From contig JAIQFD010000002.1 in NCBI GenBank assembly GCA_020073495.1, forward strand, positions 1 through 64,000: 64,000 bases of DNA. The letters are read 5' to 3'. Positions 49,652-60,400 of this stretch are shown one piece after another (positions within the stretch are counted from its first letter, which is position 1; every line of letters begins with the position of its first letter). The notes beneath the pieces are model-generated. The model did not search any database. It saw nothing but the letters and a program-made list of their open reading frames with translations, and was not told where the DNA came from. The stretch comes from Terriglobia bacterium (GTDB taxonomy: Bacteria > Acidobacteriota > Terriglobia > Terriglobales > Acidobacteriaceae). A program made the translations under genes and the position numbers.

Positions 49652-50185
49652 AGATTAGACGACGGCGCTCCGTCTTGCTGTTGCTTTTTGAGCACTTGGT
49701 GGTCGATTCGGAGTTGGGCACCGCTCTGATTCCAAAGAAGTTAGGCTACTAAACGCCATTATTCGTTAGCAGTTAGTATTCATCTTGCAATCATCCATCC
49801 AACAGCAGGCACCGTGCTTCGATCTGTGGGCTGCGCATCGGCCCGCGCCGGAACAGCGAAATGCCCGCTTTTTTCCTGTATGCTCACCTCCTCGCGAGCG
49901 CTTCACCAGATCGAATTCTGGACCAACTATTCACTTCCCGTTCACTCCACCTATGATTGCCGTCTTCATTTCTCCAGGTTAGATTCGCAGGGACGTTTAC
50001 CAGTAAGTTACTGCACGGACTTTGGTGCTTCCAGATACCACACTCCGCGAAAAACCCGATTGCCCGCCGCCATGCCGTCGGGTATAGTCTGCACAAGCTA
50101 TTCTGTTTCGGTACTTTGCAACGCAACTTTTGTGCGCAGCTTCCGGAACTGTGTGGCTCACGATGCGTCGTGGAGGGCCTCGCCT
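49652..50185. other. 534-nt intergenic region upstream of bactofilin
   Basis: I saw no coding gene. The bactofilin frame remains open for 124 codons before its likely ATG, but that sequence has no protein character. It contains the promoter-like element at 50060-50088. The first 150 nt are A/T-richer than average. Confidence 0.5.
50060..50088 (+). promoter_or_regulatory. Possible bactofilin promoter
   Basis: TTGCCC (50060-50065) and TATAGT (50083-50088) have a 17-nt spacing. The -10 differs from consensus by one base, while the -35 matches at four. It would give a leader of roughly 90 nt. Confidence 0.4.
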
Positions 50186-50782
50186 ATGTGGAAAACTCAT
50201 AAAGAGGAAGTCAAGCCGCCGGCGCCAACGGCCCCGCAGCCATTTCCTTCGGCATTCACACCGTCCAAGGAGGTTCGTCCCATGGAAGCGCCCAAGCCGA
50301 TCGATAACTTCAAGGCTGACGTGGCTCATATCGGGAAGTCGGTTCTCGTGAAAGGCGAACTCTCCGGCAGCGAGGATCTCTATCTCGATGGCGAAGTCGA
50401 AGGCAGCATCGAGCTCCGCGATCACAGCTTGATCGTTGGGCCCCACGGCCGCGTTCGCGCCAATGTCCATGCCCGCGATATCGTGGTCCACGGCAAGGTG
50501 GACGGCAACGTCCGCGGCACCGAGCGCGTGGAACTGAAAAAGTCCGCCGTGCTCGTCGGCGACATCTCCACCCAGCGCATCATCATCGAGGACGGTGCCT
50601 TCTTCAAGGGCGCCATCGACATTCAGAAGGAAGCCTCCAAGCCTGAGACCAAGTCCGAGACCAAGCGCGAGATGGCCATGGCCGCCGCTGCTTCGTTCTC
50701 TGCGGCGGCTTCCTCATCGTCCAGTTCAAGCACAGGATCGGCGGGCACCTCTCAGTCGTCCCTGCTCGAGAAAAAGTACTGA
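50186..50782 (+). CDS. Bactofilin
   Basis: A 198-residue polymer-forming cytoskeletal protein. The central beta-helix (about residues 45-150) shows the repetitive pattern VLVKGELSGSEDLYLDGEVEGSI, VIGPHGRVRANVHARDIVVHGKVDGNVRGTERVELKKSAVLVGDI. It is flanked by a Pro-rich N-terminal tail and a Ser/Ala-rich C-terminal tail. It assembles nucleotide-free filaments on the membrane, often for cell-wall modification. The ATG at 50186 is chosen; 50282 is an alternative. A methyltransferase gene follows after a short repeat. Confidence 0.9.
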   Translation: MWKTHKEEVKPPAPTAPQPFPSAFTPSKEVRPMEAPKPIDNFKADVAHIGKSVLVKGELSGSEDLYLDGEVEGSIELRDHSLIVGPHGRVRANVHARDIVVHGKVDGNVRGTERVELKKSAVLVGDISTQRIIIEDGAFFKGAIDIQKEASKPETKSETKREMAMAAAASFSAAASSSSSSSTGSAGTSQSSLLEKKY

Positions 50783-50811
50783 ATTCCCGGGACTTGACTG
50801 AGCGCCGAGTG

Positions 50812-50829
50812 CTGAGTACCGAGTACTGA
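50812..50829. repeat. GTACTGAG-type repeat
   Basis: CTGAGTACCGAGTACTGA, 5 nt before the methyltransferase ATG; the same core as at 2315-2432 and 57686-57708. Confidence 0.6.
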
Positions 50830-50833
50830 AGTC

Positions 50834-51493
50834 ATGGGTTCCGTTACACACTCGATCTTCCGCCTGTTTCGCGGCTCGCCGGAGGCCGAAGCTCCGGCCG
50901 TCGAGGTTGCCGAAGTCTTCTCGCGCCGCTCCAGTGGGCTGAACGAATTCACCCGTGCCATCGCGGGGCAGGAAGGCCTGCGCATCCTCGACCTGGGCAC
51001 CACTTCTCCGGTCAATATTGCGCGTCTCACCGGCTTGGGCCACAAGGTCTACACCGAGGACGTGCTCACCGCCTCCGGCGATCCCTCACTCATCATCGCC
51101 ACCGAGAACGGCAAGCCGATGTACGACGTGCCCCGCTTCCTGGCCGAGAACCTGGTCTTCGAGAAGGAACTCTTCGACGCCGTCTTGTGTTGGGACATCC
51201 CGGATTACATGCCCGAGGCCTTCGTCAAACCCATGGTGGAGCGCTTCCATTCGGTGATGAAGCCCGGCGGCATCCTGCTGGCCTATTTCCATACCCGGGA
51301 TGCCGGGCCCGACGCGCCCTGCTATCGCTACCAGCTCACCGGCAAAGACACCCTCGAGCTTCATCTTGGCCCCCGCTTCCGCCTGCAGCGCGTCTTCAAT
51401 AACCGCAACATCGAGAACCTCTTCCGCGGGTTCGCGTCCCTGAAGTTCTTCCTCGCTCGCGACAACGTCCGCGAAGTCCTCGTCGTCCGCTAG
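50834..51493 (+). CDS. Class I SAM-dependent methyltransferase
   Basis: A 219-residue protein with motif I LRILDLGTTSPVNIARL near residue 50 (an unusual LGTTSP in place of GxGxG), acidic post-I region YTEDVL, and LFDAVLCWDIPDYMPE as motif II followed by VMKPGGILLAYFH. The C-terminal portion is basic. The substrate is unknown. It follows bactofilin in the same direction; I recall this pairing from acidobacterial genomes but cannot check it here. Confidence 0.7.
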   Translation: MGSVTHSIFRLFRGSPEAEAPAVEVAEVFSRRSSGLNEFTRAIAGQEGLRILDLGTTSPVNIARLTGLGHKVYTEDVLTASGDPSLIIATENGKPMYDVPRFLAENLVFEKELFDAVLCWDIPDYMPEAFVKPMVERFHSVMKPGGILLAYFHTRDAGPDAPCYRYQLTGKDTLELHLGPRFRLQRVFNNRNIENLFRGFASLKFFLARDNVREVLVVR

Positions 51494-51527
51494 GCAGAGT
51501 TTCCTGCGGAGACGCCCGTCAGGGCGT

Positions 51528-52625
51528 CTACCGCGCCCTCGTGCTTCGTACCAACGCCCGCCCCACGCCCGGCGATCTCATCGCCGCTACGATGGGCTTC
51601 CTCAATAGCCGCGGCAGGTCCATCACCCACCGCAACCATGAGGCGTTCCCGAACACTGGCTGCAATCTCGCTCGATATTCCCGCGCATACCACTCCACAT
51701 CGCCTCGCACCGCGGCTTCGGCCGCAAGCCGTCCGCTGCGCAGCGCCAGCGTGATGCCATCCCCGATGAAGGGATCCACGAATCCGGCGGCATCTCCCGC
51801 GCACAGCACCTGGTCCCGCACCGGTCGCGGCCGCTCGAACACCAGCGGCGACGTGGCCACCGCTTCACCCACCGCGCGCCATCCCCGGCTCCGCTCCGCA
51901 AGCGCCGGATGCAGTGCAAACACCTCCGCCAGGCTCGACGCCCGGTCCGCGCGCACCATGGCACACGCGTTCATCCGCCCTTCGCTGACCGGCTGCACCC
52001 CGCAGTAGCCACCTTCGAAAAAATAGAGATCCACAGACGGTGGTGCGGTTACGCCCAGCTCGCCCGTCGCGAAATGAGCCTTCAGCCCGATGCAGCGCCG
52101 CCTGCCCGTCGGCTGTGGCAGTGTGCCGCTGCCTCTTCGCAATCGCGACCACCTTCCGCTCGCGTCGATGAGTGCGGTCGCCTCCAACTCCTGTGGGGGA
52201 CAGCCGCCCTCGGCTGTCACAACCGTGACTCGATACGGACCCTCGCCTTCGACGGCTTGCGCTTCGATCTCCTGCCGGCATTCCGCTCCCGCCGCCTCCG
52301 CCGCGCTCCACAGGGCATGATCCAGAGCGTAGCGCGTGATGCTCGCCGCTTCCGGCTCCACCGGCACCGCGACCGTTTGTGTATCCACGAACAACCGCGC
52401 CAGCCGGATCCTTGGCGCTCCATCCAGCAACCGCTCCGCCGTCTCCGGATCGAGTTCCCGCAGCGTTTCCACGCCCTCTGCCGACACGAACTCGCCACAG
52501 ACTTTCTGACGCGGCAGCCGCCCGCGCTCCAGCAGCAGCACGTGTTGGCCGGCGCGCGCCGCAGTGATCGCCGCCGCCGTCCCCGCCGGCCCTCCACCAA
52601 CCACGATAATGTCGTACTTGCTCAT
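51528..52625 (-). CDS. FAD-dependent oxidoreductase, geranylgeranyl-reductase type
   Basis: A 365-residue flavoprotein. The dinucleotide-binding GGGPAGTAAAITAARAGQHVLLLERG opens it, KVCGEFVSAEG is the GGR-like conserved Cys motif near residue 43, and CAGDAAGFVDPFIGDGITLALRSGRLAAEA near residue 270 is the second FAD motif. It is probably a reductase acting on isoprenoid or polyketide-derived double bonds. It lies 13 nt after the methyltransferase gene on the same strand; a type III polyketide synthase, which I recall as a frequent third partner, is not in the window. Confidence 0.85.
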   Translation of the reverse strand: MSKYDIIVVGGGPAGTAAAITAARAGQHVLLLERGRLPRQKVCGEFVSAEGVETLRELDPETAERLLDGAPRIRLARLFVDTQTVAVPVEPEAASITRYALDHALWSAAEAAGAECRQEIEAQAVEGEGPYRVTVVTAEGGCPPQELEATALIDASGRWSRLRRGSGTLPQPTGRRRCIGLKAHFATGELGVTAPPSVDLYFFEGGYCGVQPVSEGRMNACAMVRADRASSLAEVFALHPALAERSRGWRAVGEAVATSPLVFERPRPVRDQVLCAGDAAGFVDPFIGDGITLALRSGRLAAEAAVRGDVEWYAREYRARLQPVFGNASWLRWVMDLPRLLRKPIVAAMRSPGVGRALVRSTRAR

Positions 52626-52638
52626 AAAATCCCGGCGA

Positions 52639-53313
52639 TTACGGCGATCCCGGCGATTTCCAAACGATCACTCCCATTCGGTAAAGGTAGTGATTCCTGA
52701 TCTCCACCCGCCCCAGCACATCCTTCAGCAGTTCGCGGATCTCCTCGGGTGTGTACGCCGCGCGCACCGACGCCGGCCCGTCATTCCTCGTCAGCGGGCT
52801 GCGGAACAGCGGAAACCCTGCGTACACCAGCGCCAGGTGCACCGGGCTGCGCCGCAGGTCGTTGATCAGCACCGCTCGTCGGCAGACCCGCAGACCCTCC
52901 TGCACGAATTCTTTGACTTGGGACGGATCGAGGTGGTGCGCCAGCAGCGAGCATCCCACCACGTCGAAGCTCTCACTACGGAAGGGAAGCGCTGTAGCAT
53001 CACCGGCTACGCCGGGGCACTCATGGTTCAAGTGGGATGGTGCCCGGTCCGCGACCGTGACCCGGAGCGTGATTCCGAGCGGCGCCAGTCGTGCCGCCGC
53101 GTCGCGCGCCAGGTGCCCGCCGGCTCCGCCGACATCGAGCATTCTCAGCTCGCTCGCTCCAGTCTCCCGGGCGACGCGCTCCAGCATGTACGCCATCGTC
53201 CCCACCCCGCCGAACCAGCGGTTGATGAGCTCCAGGTCCGCCAGGGCCGTGCCCAGCTCTGGGGCCGTCCAGGCTTCCGCGTCCAGCAGTTCGGGGGTGA
53301 CCACACGTTTCAT
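52639..53313 (-). CDS. Class I SAM-dependent methyltransferase
   Basis: A 224-residue protein. Motif I LRMLDVGGAGGHLARDAAARL occurs near residue 60, VADRAP follows, and GDATALPFRSESFDVVGCSLLAHHL is motif II/III. The N-terminal segment ELINRWFGGVGTMAYML resembles methyltransferases next to type III polyketide synthases. Its start (ATG at 53313) follows a perfect inverted repeat. It precedes the reductase gene by 13 nt, and they are presumably cotranscribed. Confidence 0.82.
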   Translation of the reverse strand: MKRVVTPELLDAEAWTAPELGTALADLELINRWFGGVGTMAYMLERVARETGASELRMLDVGGAGGHLARDAAARLAPLGITLRVTVADRAPSHLNHECPGVAGDATALPFRSESFDVVGCSLLAHHLDPSQVKEFVQEGLRVCRRAVLINDLRRSPVHLALVYAGFPLFRSPLTRNDGPASVRAAYTPEEIRELLKDVLGRVEIRNHYLYRMGVIVWKSPGSP

Positions 53314-53326
53314 CGGGTAATTGGAA

Positions 53327-53386
53327 AATCGGGTAATTGGGTAATTGAGCTCACGACCACAAGCCCGATTACCCAATTACCCGATT
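53327..53386. repeat. 19-nt perfect inverted repeat
   Basis: AATCGGGTAATTGGGTAAT (53327-53345) and its exact complement (53368-53386) are separated by 22 nt between the ABC exporter stop and the methyltransferase start. A partial further copy, CGGGTAATTGG, lies at 53314-53324. It could fold into a stable hairpin at the 5' end of the methyltransferase message. Confidence 0.85.
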
Positions 53387-53392
53387 CCTCAA

Positions 53393-55141
53393 TCACACGA
53401 TTTCCAGCTCTTCCTCGAGTAGTTGCTTGTTATAGAGTTCGGTGTAGTACCCATTGCGCGCCAGCAGCTCGTCGTGCGTGCCGTATTCGACGATGCGGCC
53501 GCCGTGCAGCACCGCGATGCGGTCCGCATTGCGCACCGTGGAAACGCGGTGCGAGATGAAGATCGTCGTTCGCCCGCGCATGATCTCCCGCAGTTGGTTC
53601 AGGATCTTTTCCTCGGTGTAGGTGTCCACGCTCGACAGCGCGTCATCGAGCACCAGGATCCTGGGATCGCGGACCAGCGCCCGCGCGATCGCCGCGCGTT
53701 GCTTCTGCCCGCCGGACAGCGTGATACCACGCTCCCCCACCATGGTGTCGTACTTCTCCGGGAAGCCCTCGATATCCGCCGCGATGTTGGCTGCCTCCGC
53801 GGCCGCCCGCACTTGTTCTTCGCTGGCTTCTTCCGTGCCGAACGCGATGTTCTCCCGCACCGTGGCGCTGAACAGGAAAGTCTCCTGCGGCACGAACCCG
53901 ATCTTGCGCCGCAGCGTTTCCAGCGGGATCTCGCGGATGCGCCGCCCGTCGATCAGGACCGAACCCTGCGCCGCGTCATAGATGCGCGGGATCAGGCTCA
54001 CCAGGGTGCTCTTGCCCGACCCCGTCGGTCCCACCACCGCCAGGCTGCTGCCCTCCGGGATCGTCAGGTTGATGTCGCGCAGCACCGGCGTCCCGTTGTA
54101 CGAGAAATTCAGGTTTCGGAACTCGATTTGCCCGTGGATCTCTTGCAGGGCGAACGCCCCCGGTCCCCCAGACTCGTCCACGATCTCCGGCTGCTCCGTC
54201 AGGATCTCGTTGATGCGCCCCAACGACGCCGTGCCCCGCTGGAAAATGTTGATCACCCAGCCCAGCGCGATGATCGGCCAGGTCAGTTGCATCATGTAGG
54301 TCAGATAGGCGGCGAACCCGCCGACCGTCATTCGCCCCATCACCGTCTGCCGTCCGCCCAGCCAGAACACCAGGATGAACGCCAGACCCAGCATGGTTTC
54401 CAGCGTGGGCCAAAGCATGCCCATCAAGCGGATCAGCGGCAGGCTGCGGTTCACGTACTCGCGGTTGGCCGCCTCGAACGCGCTGATCTCGGAGTTCTCC
54501 TGCACGTACGCGCGCACCACCCTCACGCCGGAGAAATTCTCCTGCGCGCGCGCCGAGATGTCGGAGAACATGGCCTGGATCCGCTCGAACTTTTCGTGGA
54601 TCTGTCGTCCGAAGTACTGCACCACGACCGATACCACCGGCAGCGGCGCGAACGCCCACAGCGTCAGCTTCGGGCTGAGGGCCCACATGAAGAACAGCGC
54701 CCCCGCCGTGAACACAATGGTGTTCGCCGAGTACATGATGGCGGGGCCCAGCAGCATGCGTACCGCGTTCAGGTCGTTGGTGGCGCGCGCCATGATGTCG
54801 CCCGTGCGCGTCCGCTGGTAGTAGGAATACGAGAGCGATTCCAGGTGCTTGAACAGGTCGTTGCGCAGGTCGTACTCGATCTCCCGCGAGATCCCGATCA
54901 CCACCCACCGCGTCAGGAACTGGAAGATGCCCTTGGCCAGCGCCACCCCGACCAGCAGCAGGGAATAGGTGAGCAGCTTCTCCCGGGTCACCTCGGTGTT
55001 CAGGCTGTCCACTGCCCGCTTGATCACCTGCGGGAACAGGATCCAGATGCCGTTGTTCAGCAGCACGCAGAGCGTGCCCGCCACATATCCCCAGCGGTAT
55101 CTCCACAGGTACGGCTTCAGCGGTCCCATCGATTTCAGCAT
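53393..55141 (-). CDS. ABC exporter (transmembrane plus ATPase), MsbA-like half-transporter
   Basis: A 582-residue half-transporter with six membrane helices (about residues 10-320) and a nucleotide-binding domain. The latter shows Walker A VVGPTGSGKSTLV near residue 372, Q-loop VPQETFLFS, signature LSGGQKQR near residue 478 and Walker B ILVLDDALSSVD. The position after the Walker B aspartate is Asp, not the usual catalytic Glu, as in the degenerate subunit of heterodimeric exporters. No partner is encoded beside it. MsbA-like lipid A export is a guess from the neighbouring lptF-lptG. Confidence 0.85.
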   Translation of the reverse strand: MLKSMGPLKPYLWRYRWGYVAGTLCVLLNNGIWILFPQVIKRAVDSLNTEVTREKLLTYSLLLVGVALAKGIFQFLTRWVVIGISREIEYDLRNDLFKHLESLSYSYYQRTRTGDIMARATNDLNAVRMLLGPAIMYSANTIVFTAGALFFMWALSPKLTLWAFAPLPVVSVVVQYFGRQIHEKFERIQAMFSDISARAQENFSGVRVVRAYVQENSEISAFEAANREYVNRSLPLIRLMGMLWPTLETMLGLAFILVFWLGGRQTVMGRMTVGGFAAYLTYMMQLTWPIIALGWVINIFQRGTASLGRINEILTEQPEIVDESGGPGAFALQEIHGQIEFRNLNFSYNGTPVLRDINLTIPEGSSLAVVGPTGSGKSTLVSLIPRIYDAAQGSVLIDGRRIREIPLETLRRKIGFVPQETFLFSATVRENIAFGTEEASEEQVRAAAEAANIAADIEGFPEKYDTMVGERGITLSGGQKQRAAIARALVRDPRILVLDDALSSVDTYTEEKILNQLREIMRGRTTIFISHRVSTVRNADRIAVLHGGRIVEYGTHDELLARNGYYTELYNKQLLEEELEIV

Positions 55142-55261
55142 TTTGTCGGATTTCCCGGACCTTCCTCGATCTGCTTAGATGACCGGATCAGGGAGGCAGT
55201 TACAAAAGAGAATCTTCTTCCGATCCCGGCGATCTCCAGCTCCCGGCGATCCCCCGATCGT

Positions 55262-57583
55262 TTAGGTGGGCACCTTCAGCAGCAGGTACCCGCCCGCCAT
55301 GGCAAAGATCACATCCGGTGACCACGCAGCCAGCGCCGGGGGTAGCTGATTGACGTTCCCCAGCGCCTCAAACAGGCTTGCGCCGACCCAGTACACGATG
55401 GCGATGCCGATCCCCATGGCCACACCGGTGAGTGCCCCGCGCCTGCCCAGCCCCAGCGCGAAGGGAAGTGCCAGCAGCGCCATGACGAACGTGATGATGG
55501 GGAACGCGAACTTCTTGTGCAACTGCACCCGCAGGCGTACCGTCTCGAACCCGCTCTGCTGCAGGTCCTGGATGTAGCGGTTCAGCTCGTCGTAGTTCAT
55601 CTCCGACGACTGCTTCACTTCTTTCTTGAAGTAGGTCGGCGGCTCGTCCATCTCGTCGAAGGTCCGGGCGTCGAACCTGCGGAACTCCTCGATCGCCGGC
55701 CCATGGAAGCTGCGCGTCCAGCCCTGCTCGAAGATCCACTTGTCGATGTTCGCTCCCCAGTGCGCCTCGCGCGCGTACACCCGCTTGGTCAGCTCGAACG
55801 TCCGGGGATCGAACTCGAACGCCGAGATGCCCCCGAACTGGTTGGCGTTCGCGTCGAACAGCTCGTAGTAATAGATGGTCGAGTGCTGCCCGAAGATCCA
55901 CTTGCGGTCCGGACGCAGGTAGGTCTGCGCCGGCCTGCCTTTGATCTGGTTCCACAGCGCGTCCTGACGCTTGTTGGCGTGGGGCAGGTAGAACTGGTCG
56001 AAGAAGAACAGCCCCACCGGCAGCACCGCCGCGAACACCAGCACCGGCAGCGCCGCCCGGTAGATGCTGATACCCGTCGCCTTCATCGCCGTGATCTCGT
56101 TCGATTTCTGCATCAGCCCGAAGGTGACCAGCACTGCGATGAGCACGCTCATCGGCATCATCAAGTACACCATGGACGGCAACACGTTCAGCAAATACTC
56201 GCCCACGGTCACCAGCGGCACGCGGTTCCGGATGATGTCCCCCAGCAGCTCGAAGAACGAGAACACGATCGTCAGCACCAGGAACATCGCTAGCACCATC
56301 GCCACGAACGTCAGGAAGTCGCGCAGGATGTAGTCGTCGAGGATCTGCGGGAAGTGCGCGCTGAACACCCGCCGCCGCGAAGCAGCGCGCTCGAACGCCC
56401 CGGCCGCGGTATCGGTCCGGCGCTGCATCCTTTGCAGCAGGCGCGCCCACAGGCCCCGCAGGGAACCGATCTCGATGGGCATCCGGTCTACCCGCCACAG
56501 CAGGAAGATCCCGCCCACCGCGAATGCGAGGTTGGCCAGCCACGCGCCCAGCGTCGGCGGCAGCTTGCCCTGCCGCGCCAGCGCCACGCCGCCCAGCGAC
56601 GCGAAGTAATACAGGAACACCAGCAGGATGGTCAGCACGAATCCCGCGCTCTTGCCGCCCTTCTTTGCCGACAGTCCCAACGGGATCCCCACCATGGCCA
56701 GCACCAGGCACGCCGTCGGCAGCGCCAGCCGCCGTTGCAGTTCGATGGTCAAGAACCGCCGCGCTTCCGGGAACATGCTGCGGGAATGGTGAAAAAGCTC
56801 CGCCGAGGTCAATTCCGGGATCGGCCTCAGCCCGTATTGCAGCTTCTGGCCCGACTCTGGCTCCGGCAGCGTGATCGGGATGTTGGTGTCGCTGAAGGTC
56901 GTGATCGAGTACTGCTGGGGATTGCGCGGCACGCTCTCATGTTGCGATCCGTTCTTCAGGCGCAGGCGCAATCGGTTGGGCGATTCGCTCACCACTACGC
57001 CCTCTTCCGCCAGAGTGATCTTCGGGGCCGATGGGGTCGAGATGTCCGCCAGGAAGATGCCCTTCCAGATGGCGGCTCCCGACGCCGCCTGAACGTCCTG
57101 CACGTACAGCACGTAGTTCTCGAAATTCTCGTAGAAGACCCGCGGCTGGACCTCGAACGAGGCCTGCGAGCCTTTCAGCCGGTTCTGCAGGTCGGCCAGC
57201 TTGCGCGCCGACCACGGCGCCACCCACACCTGGTTCACCAGCGCGATCATCCACGCCGCGATAGCGAACAGCGCGATCACCCGCACGAACAGGCTCACTC
57301 CGATGCCGCTCGCCCGCATCGCCGTGACCTCGCTGTCGGCCGCCAGCCGGCTCAGCCCGATCAGGATCCCCACCAGCACGCCCATCGGGATGGTGACCGT
57401 CAGCGCCGTCGGCAGCGTGAAGGCGAAGATCTCCGCCACGCTGGGCACGGGCGCGCTGTTGCGCACCACCAGCTCCATCAGCCGGCCCACGTCGCGCATG
57501 AAGATGACGAACGTGAACACACCCGCGCCGATCAGTGCATGCCACAGCACCTCGCGCAGGATGTACTTGGTCAGGATCCGCAC
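55262..57583 (-). CDS. LptF-LptG fused lipopolysaccharide export permease
   Basis: A 773-residue single chain with two YjgP/YjgQ-type permease halves. The first (residues about 1-370) begins MRILTKYILREVLWHALIGAGVFTFVIF and has QRRLALPTACLVLAMVGIPLGLSA. After a basic linker (about 380-415), the second starts LDDYILRDFLTFVAMVLAMFLVLT and ends with FPIITFVMALLALPFALGLGRRG and a last-helix region. Each half has the two N-terminal and four C-terminal helices flanking a beta-jellyroll. In most bacteria these are separate LptF and LptG. It is immediately upstream of lon's 3' side, with the ABC half-transporter downstream. Confidence 0.92.
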   Translation of the reverse strand: MRILTKYILREVLWHALIGAGVFTFVIFMRDVGRLMELVVRNSAPVPSVAEIFAFTLPTALTVTIPMGVLVGILIGLSRLAADSEVTAMRASGIGVSLFVRVIALFAIAAWMIALVNQVWVAPWSARKLADLQNRLKGSQASFEVQPRVFYENFENYVLYVQDVQAASGAAIWKGIFLADISTPSAPKITLAEEGVVVSESPNRLRLRLKNGSQHESVPRNPQQYSITTFSDTNIPITLPEPESGQKLQYGLRPIPELTSAELFHHSRSMFPEARRFLTIELQRRLALPTACLVLAMVGIPLGLSAKKGGKSAGFVLTILLVFLYYFASLGGVALARQGKLPPTLGAWLANLAFAVGGIFLLWRVDRMPIEIGSLRGLWARLLQRMQRRTDTAAGAFERAASRRRVFSAHFPQILDDYILRDFLTFVAMVLAMFLVLTIVFSFFELLGDIIRNRVPLVTVGEYLLNVLPSMVYLMMPMSVLIAVLVTFGLMQKSNEITAMKATGISIYRAALPVLVFAAVLPVGLFFFDQFYLPHANKRQDALWNQIKGRPAQTYLRPDRKWIFGQHSTIYYYELFDANANQFGGISAFEFDPRTFELTKRVYAREAHWGANIDKWIFEQGWTRSFHGPAIEEFRRFDARTFDEMDEPPTYFKKEVKQSSEMNYDELNRYIQDLQQSGFETVRLRVQLHKKFAFPIITFVMALLALPFALGLGRRGALTGVAMGIGIAIVYWVGASLFEALGNVNQLPPALAAWSPDVIFAMAGGYLLLKVPT

Positions 57584-57616
57584 GTTCGCTCAAGTATACC
57601 CGCTGCTCCGCGGGTG

Positions 57617-57685
57617 CCCCACCCTAGCCCGGTTTTGGCTAGGGTGGGTAGAAAGTACGAAGGGCCCGCTCTTCAGCAGGCCCTT
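57617..57685. terminator. Two strong hairpins between lon and lptF-lptG
   Basis: CCCCACCCTAGCC (57617-57629) pairs with GGCTAGGGTGGG (57637-57648), and AAGGGCC (57660-57666) pairs with GGCCCTT (57679-57685). Both lie downstream of lon on the reverse strand. The U-tract is weak (CGTACTTTCT), so termination is possible rather than certain. Confidence 0.45.
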
Positions 57686-57706
57686 CTGAGTACCGAGTAC
57701 TGAGTA

Positions 57707-57708
<2 letters not shown>
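57686..57708. repeat. GTACTGAG-type repeat
   Basis: CTGAGTACCGAGTACTGA plus GTACT, ending 1 nt from the lon stop codon (57707). Confidence 0.6.
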
Positions 57709-60103
<2,395 letters not shown>

Positions 60104-60341
60104 TGGGCTCCCTTTTTAAGACCCCTCAACCCTGATTCTAAAACACTGCTCCCCGCCGTGCCTCTTGCCCTTCATTACCACAGTCACAGGCCGATTAGGT
60201 ACTTGATTCTTGCCTCTGGAAACCGGCTGGTCATCCCCACTACAGCGAGATTACACGACCCTCGCCCTCGCTCGCAACCGCACGTCGTCGTCTCCGCCTG
60301 CATCAGGGTTTGGCCTTAAACTCGGTCCCATGTATGCGGAA

Positions 60342-60376
60342 TAGAAAAAATCTCGGGGCGGCCTCGCGGCCGCCCC
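60342..60376 (-). terminator. Intrinsic terminator after the mtrB-like gene
   Basis: On the reverse strand a perfect 9-bp stem GGGGCGGCC / GGCCGCCCC with a 4-nt loop (60376-60355) is followed by GAGATTTTTTCTATT, about 25 nt past the stop. Confidence 0.85.
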
Positions 60377-60400
60377 GCACCTTGGTTCTCCCAAGCGGAA

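Noticed and set aside
60104-60341. Heat-shock (sigma-32 or CIRCE) element upstream of lon
   Set aside because: No CTTGAA/CCCCAT pair with correct spacing and no CIRCE inverted repeat could be found.
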